The notes under the pieces are model-generated. The model searched no databases and was not told the origin of the DNA. It saw nothing but the letters and a program-made list of their open reading frames with translations. Of a DNA stretch of 6,424 nt, positions 5,668 to 6,424 are shown piece by piece. The position numbers and the translations under genes are program-made. The DNA is from JBAYVY01 sp041674345 (GTDB lineage Bacteria > Planctomycetota > Phycisphaerae > Phycisphaerales > Zrk34), in NCBI GenBank assembly GCA_041674345.1, contig JBAYVY010000218.1:1-6424 (forward strand), given 5' to 3'. Each line of letters begins with the position of its first letter. The stretch's first letter is position 1.

Positions 5668-5784
5668 GGGTGATTCCGCGCGGATCATTCGATCCACTAC
5701 ACCCATCGGCCCGGCGGTGACATGACGTTAATTCGCAACGGAAAACCCCCTGATCGCAGTCCGTCTGTGAGGGTTGGGGCGTGT

Positions 5785-5854
5785 GCGCGTTGCGGCTTGC
5801 GTCCTGCGGCTTGATGCTCGCGCCGCACACCGCAGGACGCAAGCCGCAACGCGC
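5785..5854. repeat. Perfect 25-bp inverted repeat abutting the PPK2 stop codon
   Basis: The arms 5785-5809 and 5830-5854 are exact reverse complements with a 20-nt spacer. Bases 5784-5818 divide into five 7-nt units each beginning TG, including TGCGGCT twice, so the element keeps a heptamer period. The right arm ends at the base next to the PPK2 stop codon (5855-5857, TAA on the minus strand). The hairpin would therefore form at once after translation ends. No T-run follows on the minus strand, so it is more like a REP-type 3' end protector or a dispersed repeat than a classic terminator. The remaining gap to the MshEN gene (5668-5784) shows only a short GGATC-N4-GATCC inverted repeat at 5682-5695. 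Confidence 0.93.
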
Positions 5855-6424
5855 TTACTTCACTACGATCTTCGTCGGGTCGAACTTCGCCTTCGGCCAG
5901 TCCATCTTCATCGACTCCAACTGTCGCACCAGCGCCTCGGCGATCAGCAGATTGCGATACCACTTGCGCTCCGCCGGAATGATGTGCCACGGCGCGTGCT
6001 TCGGGCCGCACTTTTCCATCATCACCTCGTAGGCCTGTTGATAGGCGTCCCAGTGATCGCGCTCCAGCAGGTCTTCGGGGTTGAACTTCCAGTGTTTGTC
6101 CTCGCGTTCCAATCGGCGCTCCAGTCGCTGCTTCTGATAATCCTTGGAAATGTGCAGAAAAAACTTGAGGATGTGCGTCCCCTCATCGTGCAGCAACCGC
6201 TCGAAATCGTTGATGTGGTCGTAGCGTTTTTCCCACCGGCTTTCCGGCACGAGATTCTTCACACGCACGATCAGCACATCCTCATAATGCGAACGGTTGA
6301 ACACCACGATCCGCCCCTTGCCCGGCACATGCGTGTGGATGCGCCACAGAAAATCGTGCGACAATTCCTCCGGCGTCGGCCCCTTGAAACTGGCGACATC
6401 CACCCCCTGCGGGTCGATCGGGCC
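5855..6424 (-). CDS. ppk2: Polyphosphate kinase 2 family phosphotransferase (class III-like), C-terminal part
   Basis: The reading frame enters from the right edge and ends at TAA (5855-5857), giving 189 residues of the C-terminal part; the N-terminus with the P-loop lies outside the window. A GTG at 6401-6403 is only an internal codon, because upstream residues GPIDPQG continue the family pattern in frame. PPK2 enzymes move phosphate between polyphosphate and nucleotides in the cytoplasm. Seen here are VASFKGPTPEELSHDFLWR, a Walker B-like region VVFNRSHYEDVL (fragment residues 40-51), NDFERLL, HILKFFLHISKD, a lid rich in Arg and Lys, KHWKF, and HAPWHIIPAERKWYRN near the end. The FNRSHYEDVL and HISK forms recall class III PPK2 (Meiothermus ruber type), which can phosphorylate both AMP and ADP; that class call is from memory of the family. 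A long hairpin begins directly after the stop. Confidence 0.92.
   Translation of the reverse strand, partial: GPIDPQGVDVASFKGPTPEELSHDFLWRIHTHVPGKGRIVVFNRSHYEDVLIVRVKNLVPESRWEKRYDHINDFERLLHDEGTHILKFFLHISKDYQKQRLERRLEREDKHWKFNPEDLLERDHWDAYQQAYEVMMEKCGPKHAPWHIIPAERKWYRNLLIAEALVRQLESMKMDWPKAKFDPTKIVVK

Noticed and set aside
5682..5695. GGATC-N4-GATCC inverted repeat upstream of the MshEN gene
   Set aside because: Only 5-bp arms; such short inverted repeats are common by chance in this composition, so no operator is claimed.

Overview
This 6.4 kb window looks like chromosomal DNA of a GC-rich, free-living bacterium. The gene mix is a GcnA-like intracellular GH20 hexosaminidase, a TauE/SafE permease, a diguanylate cyclase with a degenerate receiver, a stand-alone MshEN domain and a class III-like PPK2. 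Together with weak or absent Shine-Dalgarno sequences at several starts and heptamer-type repeats, this suggests a Planctomycetota (perhaps Phycisphaerae-like) or similar PVC-group genome. That placement is an inference from style; no rRNA or marker gene is present. No phage, IS, CRISPR, tRNA or rRNA is visible.

Layout: (1) 1-232, minus strand: N-terminal piece of a PLP-dependent cysteine desulfurase-family protein, running off the left edge. (2) 356-2209, plus: GH20 glycosidase, divergent from (1). (3) 2231-3142, minus: TauE/SafE-family membrane protein, tightly convergent with (2). (4) 3347-3856, plus: small uncharacterised protein with an alpha/beta receiver-like N-terminus and a FliM-like C-terminal peptide, followed after 4 nt by (5) 3861-5090, plus: pseudo-receiver/GGDEF diguanylate cyclase with intact active site and I-site. 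(6) 5173-5652, minus: stand-alone MshEN (GspE/PilB N-terminal) domain, convergent with the cyclase. (7) 5855-6424, minus: C-terminal part of a PPK2 polyphosphate kinase, running off the right edge.

Genes 4-6 look like a compact cyclic-di-GMP module. The cyclase would make the signal, the MshEN protein has the fold and first motif of a known c-di-GMP receptor, and the small upstream protein may dock to receiver-type domains.

The most striking non-coding signal is a set of heptamer-periodic repeats between 3.67 and 5.85 kb. Three are folded into long inverted repeats (32-bp perfect arms inside a coding region; about 22-bp imperfect arms between convergent genes; 25-bp perfect arms abutting a stop codon). 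A fourth is a direct heptamer run inside the cyclase gene. Their sequences differ, but all keep a 7-nt period and can be put in one register with a loose shared pattern. A separate 26-nt GC-rich palindrome lies between the divergent TauE and small-protein genes.
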